Shown here piece after piece: positions 37,278 to 48,395 of a stretch of 64,000 nt of DNA (position 1 is the stretch's first letter; the number at the start of each line of letters is the position of its first letter). The DNA lies in assembly GCA_009733715.1 (NCBI GenBank), contig WMKJ01000003.1, positions 62,001 to 126,000 on the forward strand, in the 5' to 3' direction. Source of the stretch: Herpomyces periplanetae (lineage: Eukaryota; Ascomycota; Laboulbeniomycetes; Herpomycetales; Herpomycetaceae). The translations under genes and the position numbers were made by a program. The notes beneath the pieces are model-generated. The model did not search any database. It was not told the DNA's origin and saw only the letters and a program-made list of their open reading frames with translations.

Positions 37278-39484
37278 TTAAACGTCTAAGAGTACCGACA
37301 TTCGGTTTCCTACGATCGGTCCAACGCAAGACGCAATTTCAGCGACAACAGCCTTGAAAGATTTAGAATCCCAAAAACTCAATTCGTTCCACGTGGGTAA
37401 TTCAGTTGCTCTCAGGATTGAGCAACTTCGGTCTCGATGTCTAACCACTATGGAAATTTTGTCAAAGTTTATCTGCTTCATTACCTCATCTGCTGAAAGT
37501 GTTCCGGGGAACCAAACACTCAAAAGGGTTACTCTCCCAAATTTCAAGGCTTTCATGAGATCAAAGGCTGAATGAAATACCAATGGTATCATATTATGGA
37601 CGTATTCACGGCTGTCAATTGATTCTTTGGCAATAAGCTCTTCTTCGCGCGTTAACCCACCACTTACGTTTCTTGTGTATGCAGCTCTCTTCGCCAATTC
37701 TCTTAATTGATCATCGTAAGTTAATTCATCATTTTCACATTCGATTGCCGTATGTCCCACTTTTTCCATAGTTGGGCTCTGTGAATCTTGTTCAATGCAT
37801 GTTCCTTCTGACGCTCGAATAGTTTGTGTTGATTCAAGGCTCTCGTCACATGATTCGGTTTTCATGTTCATGTTTACCGATTTTTCAAGGGTTGGATCTT
37901 CATCGCGATTTATGTCTCGTTCTTTGTTTAGCATTTTCGACGTACTTCGGGCATCTTCTTCCCGGTGAATTTGATTTTGAAGCCGTTCATACAGAATTCT
38001 GCTTGGTGGATATATAAATGAAACAAACTGATCTTTTTTCAGTAAAGTTTCGACCCGTTTATCCAATTTAACCCAGTCCAGCTTGCCTAAATCCAGTACA
38101 TACTGAGGTGAATACGAAGCCTTATAACGTAACTTTGGGCATTTCCACAGAATAAGGCCCAAGTAAAAGTAACGCAGTTTACGCTTTCTGGCTAGCGCTA
38201 TTTCGTACATAACGCTTATCTTTCCCGGGCTAAACTTTTCGAAAGCTGTATCGTAGATAAAGTAAACACTACTGATCCCTTGTGGCAGTATATCGATAAC
38301 GCTTAAAGCCATAAGCTGACCGTCCACTCTAAAGCACAAATGAAAAGTCCCAAACTGTTCAATATCACACATCCTTCCCTTTTTATAATGAGCTGGAGTG
38401 AAAAATGGCGATGAGCACAGGTTCATGCCAAACGTTTCGGCAGATATTTTTCCAATGGGCTCATTATGAATATTTCGTTGATAATGAGCATATAACTGGT
38501 ATTTTTCATCGGTAAAATTATGATTGCATAATTCTACTTCAAAAGCGTGCTCGGGCGTCAAGTCCTCAGGTAATGAGCTCAGCTCGGCTGCTGAAACAGT
38601 TTGGTCAAAGTCAAAGTTGTTGCGTTGATACCGTTTTTTCCTGTTTCGAGGGATGAGAATATTTATTAGTGCATGGTATAGCAGCTATATTGTATGTTAT
38701 TGGAAATTGGGTAACTTGGGCTAAGTGTATATTAAAGTGGAAATATTTCATACTCGCGTGTAAGAGGATGTAATAATTTAGCCTTTTGTTGACAATCACT
38801 TCCTAGGATATATCGATTCCATCGATTTAACACCTGTCGCTGTTCACGCGAAGGTTGAAACTCGGCCGAAGGAAGTCGAGTGCTCACAAGGTGACAGCAC
38901 GAAAGTCGCGCATCCGGCATGTATATTAAAGAGCCATCTCTAACTCACTCGCACTCGTATACACATGTACACGCACACAAGTAGACACGATCGATCATAT
39001 ACGAGCTCACTCACGGCCACGTCCACACCCACACAAACGCGCACGTTCAATCGTTAACCAACCTATTCTATATATGTGTATCCATACTCCAGGAAATCAC
39101 TGTCAATTTTCACAAACCTCCGCCAGCCTCGATTAAGCAGTTCTTGATAATCATCAATTGATAAATATTTAGCGAGAAGGAAGTAATTAGAGCCTACAAA
39201 GACGAATAATTTCACGTGTGAGTGAGTGTGCCATGGAGATCAACCATCCACATGCGCACCCACGTACGCAAACCCACACGCCATAAAAGTTATTAAGTCA
39301 GTGGTGGCAAGGGGGATAAGCATATGCGAAGGGGGGGAGGGTTTGCATCGTGAAAAGGCAAATATGGATTAGGCCGCCTTCGTACTTCCAAAATGGAAGA
39401 CTTTATTAACTTGTAAGAAGAAAGTGTGTATTGACTCACTAGTTTTTTGTCCATGACAATAACCGCAGTTTGACAGTAAGTAAC
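37278..39484 (-). CDS. ATE1: Arginyl-tRNA--protein transferase (5' end unresolved)
   Basis: Ate1 adds arginine from Arg-tRNA to proteins with N-terminal Asp, Glu or oxidised Cys, marking them for the Arg/N-degron pathway. Inferred exons are about 39484-39440, 39193-39118, 38939-38754 and 38640-37278, with introns of 246, 178 and 113 nt. The first two exons give NCGYCHG, then YQELLNRGWRR. The third gives LSCCHL and EFQPSREQRQVL. Thus both the CxxC and CC cysteine pairs, reported as an Fe-S or haem site in Ate1, are kept. The last exon has the catalytic C-terminal domain: FEVELCNHNF, FGTFHLCFRVDGQLMALSVIDILP and the SSVYFIYD..F..FSPGK block, then LRYFYLGLILWKCPKLRYKA. A long acidic, polar extension follows (about residues 320-430). 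No ATG is in frame in the first exon as read, so a further 5' exon near 39500-39570 is likely. Confidence 0.88.
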
Positions 39485-39499
39485 CTACAAGACTCACTT

Positions 39500-40723
39500 A
39501 GCGGTAAACTTTTAAATTAATATCGCGACTTTAATTTAACACCAGGTGCATGTGTTCATTTATGAATGGATTCATGGAAGGGTATAAAACGCACAGATGT
39601 AGACTTAAACATTCTAATCTTTGCGCTATGTTTTGAGTGCGCTCTTTGATTCACAACTTCTTCTGCTTTGCCCGCACAACATTCATGTAAAATAAATTTC
39701 GAGCCTGTTGTCTAAATTCCCAATACGTGTAGAAACATGAAAAGTTTACTCACCGACTGGTTGAAATACCGTACGATCTATGTTCATCATACCGTTGTAT
39801 ATGGAGTTTTTACACATAATTATCTACATAATTGAAATGTTGGATGATTAAAATATACCCTTTACATAAGGGGACGAAGTTGTAGGTCAGAGAAGTGGGT
39901 AACTGAGAATGTAGAACGAAGTGATTGTAAGTAAGTGTATAATGGAGGGATATGGATACGGGCAAGTGAACGTAAAGGTGAGGATGAAATGTGCAGAGAC
40001 CTGACCGCGGGTATATGCCCTTGAGTGTCAGCGTTAACAAGTGATCAGCGTTCGCATTTGCCGGTCTTGAAATCGGCATTTCTGCGTCAACTTTTACTTT
40101 TAATGCGCTCCCTACACCTCATCTTCAGTTCATACGTTCCAATACTTACCTATAAAATCACACCCCGGCTCACGCCAATTAACAAGTATCACCAAGACCA
40201 AGTACACCTGCACACACGTTATATCTTTTCATCAAATGTCGTAGATAATCCCTCAAGTGAACAATCGGTCATTTTCAGTCATCCCACTCTTCCCGTGCAA
40301 TTTAATACACCCTTCCTCAACCGGCCGGTATCACTTTTACGTTAATGTACGGCAAAGCATCATTATGTATCACGAGGCTTGCATAACTATGGATCGAAAA
40401 AGTTGCATGGCAATGTCCCGCTATAAAGCCTCTTCGACGAAAAAATCCGGCTTGCCTACACTTCCAACCTATTCCAATCAATCAAAAAGCCTTTCGTTCC
40501 GTTCCGTTTACTTTGCCACGGGTAAATTCCAATTAATGAACGGTATACGCTGGCCTGGCAAAAGTATGAGTCTATACAGGCAAACTTGATCATACTCTTG
40601 CACTTGACCCCCATGTTTATACTGGCCGACAGTTAATAGCATCAGCTACCAACTTTCTTATCATGTTGTAGCGAAATATCCCGCTTATCCCATCAAATCT
40701 GTACACATAGAATTAAACCCGTT
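39500..40723. other. Gap between ATE1 and TIM54
   Basis: About 1.2 kb holding the ATE1 promoter and probably its missing first exon. Open frames at 39810-40079 (minus) and 40025-40589 (plus) overlap each other, lack family features and look like chance. Confidence 0.4.
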
Positions 40724-42097
40724 TCATTCTTCAGCTTCTGTTATATTTTGCGACCGTTCCCATACTTCGGGCTTCATTACAAACCGATAAAGCCGCTGTA
40801 TTATGCGGGGGTCAAGATTTATGTCTTCGTGCCATATATGATGGCAACTCAAGTGTGAATTAGTCTCATGTTTACCTTCTTTTGCCGTGTCACCTTTTAC
40901 TAAACTGGAGTCTTCGGTCAATTCGTCATTATCCTTCCCCCTTGTCTCTTTTACACACTTTTCTCGGGGTTTAATATATTCATTACTGGGCCAATACCGC
41001 TCCTCTTCTTCGCATAAACTCTGAATTTCTTTGCGTGCCACGTTTAACAAAGCTAAATCGTCCAATTCATTATCTTGTGTTCTTTTTACACCTCCTTGTT
41101 CACTAGTATCATTTCTCATATCCTCTTTTTCTTGATGATTATTCTGACTGCTCATCCCTTCAGCTCCAAATTTTTCATACTCTCCAAACGCAAGGCCAAC
41201 CACTTGTTCACTTATTGTTTTTGCTAGCTTACTCCGCATAAAAAACCAATAAATCCTACGGGGAATCCAAGAAAATCCGTATGCTGTCGGGCACGGTATT
41301 ACGGCCACAGGTCCTAAAATATCTGGTGTGGTCCTCATGAATGATCCTGCTACTGCTTCACGTTCATTATCTACCTGTTTAGATTGGCTCTTGAGCTTTA
41401 TATTATCTTTCTCGATTACATCAACACCAATATTATCGTTGTTCGTGGTATCAAGTAAACCCATTTGGATTCCCGCTAAATATTCCTTCCAGACGTGCCG
41501 CCCAATTATTAAATCCCCTAGTATCCCGTCTTCCATACTGATGTTAGCATATTCCCGCATTCTTCTGATTGCCACATCTTCAGACTCCCTGGCCGAATCA
41601 ACCGGACTAACAACACCTAAACGAACATCATTTTGTTGACACATTTCCTTGCTGTTTGGCTTAACATAATCCATGTTCTCTCGAATTCCACGCCATCTTC
41701 TAATCCTTTCCGCAACAGCTGTGGAAACTTGCCCTTCTTTAGTACCTTCAATTACATCCCAGTCTAACGCTGCAGCATTCAAGATAGGCTTAACGTAAGT
41801 ATGAAAGTGTTCACGAGCATGTAGTGTATCACCTCGTCCACCCGGACCCGCCGCAAGTATCACCGTAATGCGACGCCGCAATTGGTTAGGCGCCAAAGGT
41901 TCATTTGCGAGCACAGCCACCCTATTACACCAATTCCGCTTTATCTTGTCGCGCTCATGTGTGTCATAAATCCAGAGTCCGACCAATGTTACGAGTGTAA
42001 TACTGAACATCGTCGTTTTAGGTTTCCTTCTGCATCCGCGTAGTAAAGTCTTGGGCGTGAATTGTGTCCAATTCCACATTTTGGATGTCGATTCCAT
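40724..42097 (-). CDS. TIM54: Mitochondrial import inner membrane translocase subunit Tim54
   Basis: Tim54 is a fungus-specific subunit of the TIM22 complex, which inserts carrier proteins into the inner mitochondrial membrane. The single-exon product is 457 residues from the first ATG; further upstream only non-ATG codons precede an in-frame stop. A basic N-terminus (TLLRGCRRKPK) is followed by one hydrophobic segment (MFSITLVTLVGLWIYD, about residues 27-42). The family block follows: RRRITVILAAGPGGRGD, the helix ending HTYVKPILNAAALDWDVIEGTKEG, and then the AVAERIRRWRG segment. The charged middle and C-terminal region is poorly conserved, as usual for the family. The gene is tandem with ATE1 and divergent from ATS1. 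Confidence 0.92.
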   Translation of the reverse strand: MESTSKMWNWTQFTPKTLLRGCRRKPKTTMFSITLVTLVGLWIYDTHERDKIKRNWCNRVAVLANEPLAPNQLRRRITVILAAGPGGRGDTLHAREHFHTYVKPILNAAALDWDVIEGTKEGQVSTAVAERIRRWRGIRENMDYVKPNSKEMCQQNDVRLGVVSPVDSARESEDVAIRRMREYANISMEDGILGDLIIGRHVWKEYLAGIQMGLLDTTNNDNIGVDVIEKDNIKLKSQSKQVDNEREAVAGSFMRTTPDILGPVAVIPCPTAYGFSWIPRRIYWFFMRSKLAKTISEQVVGLAFGEYEKFGAEGMSSQNNHQEKEDMRNDTSEQGGVKRTQDNELDDLALLNVARKEIQSLCEEEERYWPSNEYIKPREKCVKETRGKDNDELTEDSSLVKGDTAKEGKHETNSHLSCHHIWHEDINLDPRIIQRLYRFVMKPEVWERSQNITEAEE

Positions 42098-44710
42098 GTT
42101 ACTGATACACCCCACCACTTAACGCTTAGTTCTGCCCAATCGTGCAAGTATGTGCACGCGCACGTTTTTCACTATTTAAATAACCCTCTTAGATTGCGTC
42201 ACACTCTGGTAAATTATTTTATGCGCACACACGCCTTTGGCCTTGATGGCACGCGTCAGCCTAACAATATTTAGTTAAAATATTCACATCACCGAATTTT
42301 TCTTACACTTCATAACTCACTTAGTACAGTGTGTACTTTGTTAATACTGTTTCGATGACAAATTTAATGAAATTCACTGCCAGTTATTCTCACAATATGG
42401 AATATAAGAAGCCGTATTCCTCAACTATTTCGAAAATGTAAGTGCACGGATACATATACAAGAACGCATGGGCATAACACGCGCGTATACGTTCACATAC
42501 TAAGATATATAAGACTCTCAAGTACCTTGGATTGCTTTGTTTGATAAAACGTACGAAGCCCTAAATCCCACGTTAGCGTTTCATTATCCCAATTCATATC
42601 CCATTCCTAGCCCCAGTCCCCGTAACTTTTCCACTCTCCAGCATGCCTTACAATTTCAATTTCACTCTAGGAATCACTTAGCCAACAAAAATTTACACAT
42701 CAAAATTATACCGCTAGACCGCTTTGGGTAATAATTTATTTTTCCCTTGAAATTTAAATGGATAGCTGTGTGTTCCCGATGTAGGAATGGAATAACTATC
42801 TCGACTCTGAATTTCTCCTTGTTCTTCGTGTCCCACCCCCAAGCCTTGCACTTATGTCATCCAGGCCTTTCGGCAGGCTGAATAAGCAAAAGAACCGAAT
42901 TAAGGACCGAAGAAATTCGGTGTGGTCCGATTCAGTTTAGTTGGGCTGAAGTCGGGAGGGAGGGTAAATTCGAATGGATGCCGAAGCTATAAGGTTTTGA
43001 AGTTCAAGTGAACACGCACACAATCAAGAAAATATGTGATGGAGTAAACCAAGTTATTCACTGCGTAAATTTATCAGCAATAAATGAATGGGCAATGTTT
43101 ATTGCATCCTAGCATTCTAGGGAATATTTGGGGTAGTTTGGACATCACGGGATAGTCTTCTAAGTAGCCTCGTATTAGATATTTATCATGCATAAAGTGA
43201 TAAAATGTAATGCGTACATACTTTAAACATCTTGCAGATTAATTTAATTCGTCTGTTATCATTACTCACTTGTGAACTAGCTTATTCCATGTGTAGTATG
43301 TTCTCTTGTATATAGCAAGGTCTTTATTGTCGGATTTCATTACCAAACATAATTAATGTGGACTGACTTACCCGGTTGTATTAACATCTTTAGTTTATAC
43401 TTCCTTGCTCTGATTGTGCGATGTCGTTTAACTTTAAGGTAAACTTACGTATCAATCTTTTCACATATTATCTTCTTACTGTTCCAATTATTAAATTCAT
43501 CTCTCTAAACTTTGCATAATAAAATCTCACATTCCAGCTTGCTTAAACGTAAATTAATCATCGTATAAAAACATGCATTAACCCGACATCTGTACCATGA
43601 ACATTTTACACTATGTCAACCCTATACTCAACTTGTGTATCTTTGAATAAGTTTCTTTTGCTTTTACCTTGCATGAATTAATATAAATATGGCCCGTTTG
43701 CACCCACCGAATCGGTAAACGAAGTTTTACGCCAGATTGCCATGACCAACCCAAAACTTGTAAGTTAGGTATATGGTACAAACATATTTGTATGATCGCT
43801 TGATATATCGTATCTATTATAGATAACATTGTACAATTTTTGGTGAGCTGAAACGTATCCCGTTATCTATTCACATCTCTTACAAGAACCTTGATTAAGC
43901 GTGTCAAACTATTTCACAGATTTTTAAAATTATTCTTTACTTAGTATAAAGCAAGCCATATATGCCTTGAAGAAAATTATTCAGCTACTTAAATATCACT
44001 TATGAATAGTGATGGGTATAATTATAGGATTTTGCCTAACCACCCACACAAAATCAGGAACGTAAGCTCTATATATCGAGTATTGTTAAATAAGTTGTTT
44101 TGCGGCACAAATTGGCGTATACCTTTGGTATAACGATTCAACTTATTAACTCGTCCCTGGATTCTACACTTGAACACTTGCTTGCACGAACCATAACAAT
44201 AACATTAACAAGTAAAATTTTCGATATTCTGAGGTAGCATTAGTACGTACTTTAATGCTCGCTATCATATGAGTGCATACATGCAAACTTGCAGTAATGG
44301 ATACACTACTCCTAACATTTTCAAATCATACGGTTAAGCGGATCAAATCGACCGCTCTCAACTAGTAAATCTACATTCTACTTCATCCTAACCACAATGC
44401 CTGTACATCATCGAAAACTTCCCAAGTAATCACGTGATAGCATATCCCAAAACGGCAATAGTTAGGGATTTAGGGAAAAAACTCGATTGCACGAAGGAAT
44501 TAAATCAGCAAGTTTATGGATAGATAGCAAAGATACTTATTTTATACTTATGCTTTGGAAAGTTACGCATCTAGGAAATATTATTTCATTTATAACGAAT
44601 ATAAATGGTTGTTTGCCGCATCATACTTTGATATTCCTTGATAAATTATCACGAATTGTATAGCATATGTTACAACACACTCCAAAGATCACTATTCACT
44701 CGCAATTCTA
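42098..44710. other. 2.6 kb divergent gap between TIM54 and the ATS1-like gene
   Basis: The largest intergenic gap of the dense half. No open frame is convincing. The sequence is A+T-rich towards the right. A ten-base palindrome ATCACGTGAT at 44429-44438 lies 273 bp upstream of the ATS1-like ATG. A small spliced gene cannot be excluded. Confidence 0.45.
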
Positions 44711-45889
44711 ATGTTGCTCAGTTTAGGCTCGAATTCATCGGGACAATTAGGTATTGCTTCATACGAAGATGTAAACACCCCACACATAGTCCAATTTTCC
44801 GGTTCTTCAATCTTGTCTAAACCTGGATCACTTTCCTTCAACGATCAGCTATTAAACACCTCCACAACTTCCCTTCCCCCTTCTACCGATAACTCATTTA
44901 CGCGTATAACCGCTGGAGGTAATCATACTCTACTCATAACATCCAGTGGGAATGTTTATGCTTCCGGTAAACTTTTTCCTGTTGACTCGTTAAATTGCTC
45001 ATCTCTTCCGGAAAAATTTTCACTTACTACCAAATTACCCTCCAACATTCCCATGAACATCTTTTTTAGATTAAATCTTCCATCAAAAGTTGTACTATGT
45101 GCAGCTACATGGCAAGCTTCGTTTTTCGTTGTTGAATTTACCTATCCGTCTATACATCACAAAATTATGGTGTGCGGTAAAGGTTTACATGGTGAATTAG
45201 GCCTTGGACCCTCTATTATCACAACCCCATTCAACACTCTTGAGTATATTCCAAACTTTCCACCTCCAGGAACTTTCATTATTGATATATCCGGCTGTAT
45301 TAGTCATGTAGTCGTGGCCCTTTCCAATGGCCAGGTTTACGGTTGGGGAGCCGGCAGACATGGACAACTTGGTTCATGTAAACTTGACGCATGGTACCCA
45401 CGATTAATTACCGAGTGTACATTTGCTGCTAAACGAGTTTTCTGTGGAAAAGATTTCTCCCTAGCACTCGGTGATCCAGATTCTGGACTCTTTTTCCTTA
45501 CAGGAAGTGATAAATGGGGCATCATTTCACATGCTCCAACATCAATTCCATCGTGGAAAGATGTCGCAGTTGGTTGGAGCAGCATTCATATTTTAAGCGT
45601 TACCGGTAGGCTAAGTTCATGGGGAAAAAATAACTTTGGCCAACTCCCTTGCGTGAATTTACCAACTTTATCCAAAGTTTGCGCTGGCAGTGAACATGTG
45701 GTAGCTCTCACGATTAACAATCAAGTTATAGCCTGGGGTTGGAATGAACATGGAAACTGTGGGCCAAATAACTCGAATAATTCGCAAAATTGGTCAATTG
45801 TTTCAATCCCTCATGGTAACGTTTCCCTAATAGGTGCGGGATGTGCGACAACATGGGTTCAAACTGATTTGCTTAACCTCCCTCCCTAG
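44711..45889 (+). CDS. ATS1: RCC1-repeat protein, Ats1/Kti13-like
   Basis: A single-exon 392-residue beta-propeller of RCC1-type repeats. Repeats begin at once (LGSNSSGQLGIAS). Later repeats show AGGNHTLLITSSGNVYASG, CGKGLHGELGLG, YGWGAGRHGQLG and WGKNNFGQLP. The C-terminal signature AWGWNEHGNCGPN, then IGAGCATTWVQT, is what singles out the Ats1/Kti13 group among RCC1 proteins. Yeast Ats1/Kti13 pairs with Kti11/Dph3 and supports Elongator tRNA modification and diphthamide synthesis. That role is family knowledge. It is longer than yeast Ats1 (333), with an insert near residues 30-65. The gene is convergent with RAD9. Confidence 0.8.
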   Translation: MLLSLGSNSSGQLGIASYEDVNTPHIVQFSGSSILSKPGSLSFNDQLLNTSTTSLPPSTDNSFTRITAGGNHTLLITSSGNVYASGKLFPVDSLNCSSLPEKFSLTTKLPSNIPMNIFFRLNLPSKVVLCAATWQASFFVVEFTYPSIHHKIMVCGKGLHGELGLGPSIITTPFNTLEYIPNFPPPGTFIIDISGCISHVVVALSNGQVYGWGAGRHGQLGSCKLDAWYPRLITECTFAAKRVFCGKDFSLALGDPDSGLFFLTGSDKWGIISHAPTSIPSWKDVAVGWSSIHILSVTGRLSSWGKNNFGQLPCVNLPTLSKVCAGSEHVVALTINNQVIAWGWNEHGNCGPNNSNNSQNWSIVSIPHGNVSLIGAGCATTWVQTDLLNLPP

Positions 45890-46126
45890 TTATAATCTTC
45901 AAGACCATATTTTAAGATTCGTCCACACACCGATTACTCTTTTGTATCTTGTAAATATTTCAGGAACATCTAATTTATCGGCTACCAGATTGTCCAGGAT
46001 AATTCGAATTTAGGCTAACACAATGGCCAGCTAGTAAAGTTTTTACAACTGCAATGTGCGTTGACAACGTGGGTAAATCTGCCCACGAAAACTACCACAA
46101 TCCCTTAATCTATTGAGCGGAAATGG

Positions 46127-48052
46127 TTAGAAAGCACTGCAAAATGGGTGGCAATGTAGATTAGTGTCATAAATAGTCGACATTCGTACCTGAACCAATT
46201 TCTGAGTAGGTGGCATTTCAGTCTCGAGTTTTTGATGCTCTGTATTCGCCTATCGTGAAATCAAGATTTCCCCAAGATTAGCGTAGTTAAATAAATTGGG
46301 AATTTTTCCATCCAAACATGCTGTTGTTCACCTGTCTCTTGGTGACTGTTAAAAATTTTGTGTTTCATTATACTCACATTGTCTGTTGTGTCCCAAATGA
46401 GAAACTCTTCCGGCTCACCATCAAATGCAGGAGGGTTCCACTGTTGGTCGTCTCGATCTTCATCGTTTTGGCTAACAAATAAATTATCATTGTTCCTATA
46501 GTCTGATTCTCTTTCAGCTTCTCTAATACTGTTGAAAGCTCTGGCACTATGATTTTGTCGATTAAAGCTAGACCGCCTAGACTTATCAACCATTAATTCA
46601 AAATCTTTGCCTAACAGCTCTGTTGAAGCATTTCTAACTCTTCTCATGTTCACTTTATCAATTTCATTTTGCTCTGATGTAGTTGACTCGGTATTTTCGC
46701 ATGGTGGTATAATTGGAACTGAAACTTCCTCCATTGCTGTGGTTGCTGTAATGGGAATATTCGCATTAATTGTACTGTTTAACTCGTATCGTTGATAATC
46801 CGCTGGACCGTTATACTCTCCCGCTGTCATTAGCGTAAATAATGCTTTTAACCCCCCCGACGTATAACTAAATTGCAATGGTCGAGCTGGTCTGGAGTAT
46901 GATGCAAATATCTGCTCGTTTAAAGAAGCTGCATGCGTTACAATAGCTTTGAAGTCGTTGACACTGACAAAAATGTGTAAGGAAGTTATTACACTGCACA
47001 CTTCAAAGTCCTGAGCATCCATTGTCACGGTTGTTTGGAGTGGATGCTTTAACACTTCTATTTACCCAAGTTAGTTGAGTTACCTAAGATAGACGTTAAA
47101 GACAAGTGAAGCCAACTTAGCCCTTGCTCACCTTTCTTTGCATTCAAGATCTTTTCTGTGAACGCAACAAAATGCACTTTCTCGTCACTCATGTATATAT
47201 CCAACTGCTCTGTTTTGCTACCAAATAAATTTATATACTCCTTAAGTGTAAGTGCTGATATACACCAGTTATTGTCGGCGCTAGCTTTATTAAATAAAGC
47301 ATGCATTACATCTGCAGGTTCGTAACTTAAGTTAAACGTTTTTGATACGCCTATTATTTTCCATTTGGTTATTTATAAGGCATAACTATAACTTTAATTT
47401 GACTTTCACAAACCCTCTCTACACATAGCTTTAATAACGATTTGACATTGAACCGTATCATCATCCTCTCTCAAAGAAATTAACCATCTGTCCACAGATA
47501 TATCTTTGGATTTTGCATCACCAGCACGGTCTTTGAAAGCAGATAGAAATGCCTAAGCACACTCGTAGTTATATCCAAAAATTGGTGCAACAATCGTACT
47601 TTTGTTAGTTTAAACCCAAATTTTGATAAATAACTTGATTGATGCAGTATCAAAATGTGAAAAAATTTATATAATATTTTGTGTATAACATACCCTATTC
47701 GAAATTTGAAAGGAAAATTTAGGCTTCTTGCTGGTATGATTAGGTATGAACTTGTAATGTGAAAAAAAAGCTTTAGCATCCAAGGTAAATGATGCGTGAG
47801 ATGATTTAGCATCATTTAGAGATATTAGGATAAGCTTAGAATGAAGATAAGCATCATTAGCACTTTATACATTGTTTGGGGACGAAAGGGTCGCTGCAAG
47901 ATGCAAAAATCAAGGCATGCATACAATCCAAAACTCACCTTGTCTATTTTAACTTCGATGGTAATTGTTTCGCTAAATCGCGCTAAACAAATAAGCGTAT
48001 TGTACAGATGACCAGCTGAATCCTGGTTCAGCGACAAATCTAATGAAACCAT
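46127..48052 (-). CDS. RAD9: Rad9, subunit of the 9-1-1 checkpoint clamp
   Basis: Rad9 forms a PCNA-like ring with Rad1 and Hus1 that is loaded at damaged DNA and activates ATR/Rad3 signalling. Inferred exons are 48052-47939, 47834-47694, 47552-47414, 47350-47132, 47057-46378 and 46249 to about 46127, with introns of 63-141 nt and about 471 residues. Frame continuity and family sequence support each join. Landmarks are LICLARFSETITIEVKIDK, SLNDAKSSHASFTLDAKAFF, AFLSAFKDRAGDAKSKDISVDR and LFGSKTEQLDIY. The second clamp domain has HIFVSVNDFKAIVTHA, YSRPARPLQFSY and LFTLMTAGEY. The C-terminal tail is polar, with EEFLIWDTT and, in the last exon, PPTQKLVQ. The tail is where Rad9 is normally phosphorylated and binds TopBP1-type proteins. 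The last donor may or may not be used: read-through ends at 46127, splicing would end near 46110. The gene is tandem with the CUS2-like gene. Confidence 0.9.
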
Positions 48053-48395
48053 TGTTGCGATGATTCTTCAAAAGTATAGTTTACCAGTCAACACAATGTG
48101 ATCTCACTTTTGCACGAACACAACGCCGTATCCGAGTATACAATACATTGGGAGGCTCTCCGATTTCATGAGTCCCCCACATGTTAGCTCCAAATGATTC
48201 ACTGAGCTCATATCAAGGCAGCCCATGTTAAATTGGAAGAATCACATGATTATTTGAGTATAAGATGTTAATAGGAGCATATAGATGGTCGAAATATTGG
48301 GCGAGCGATACTAGAACACGAGTTAGATGTGCAGAGGAAATTGGACAGTTCACACAACAATTATAGGAGATCAAAAGAAATTCCAATGAATGTCA
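48053..48395. other. RAD9 promoter gap
   Basis: 343 bp between the CUS2-like stop and the RAD9 start. No gene and no clear motif seen. Confidence 0.45.

Noticed and set aside
40025-40589. Two overlapping plus-strand open frames between ATE1 and TIM54
   Set aside because: They overlap in different frames, begin with non-ATG codons or weak context, and show no conserved motifs.
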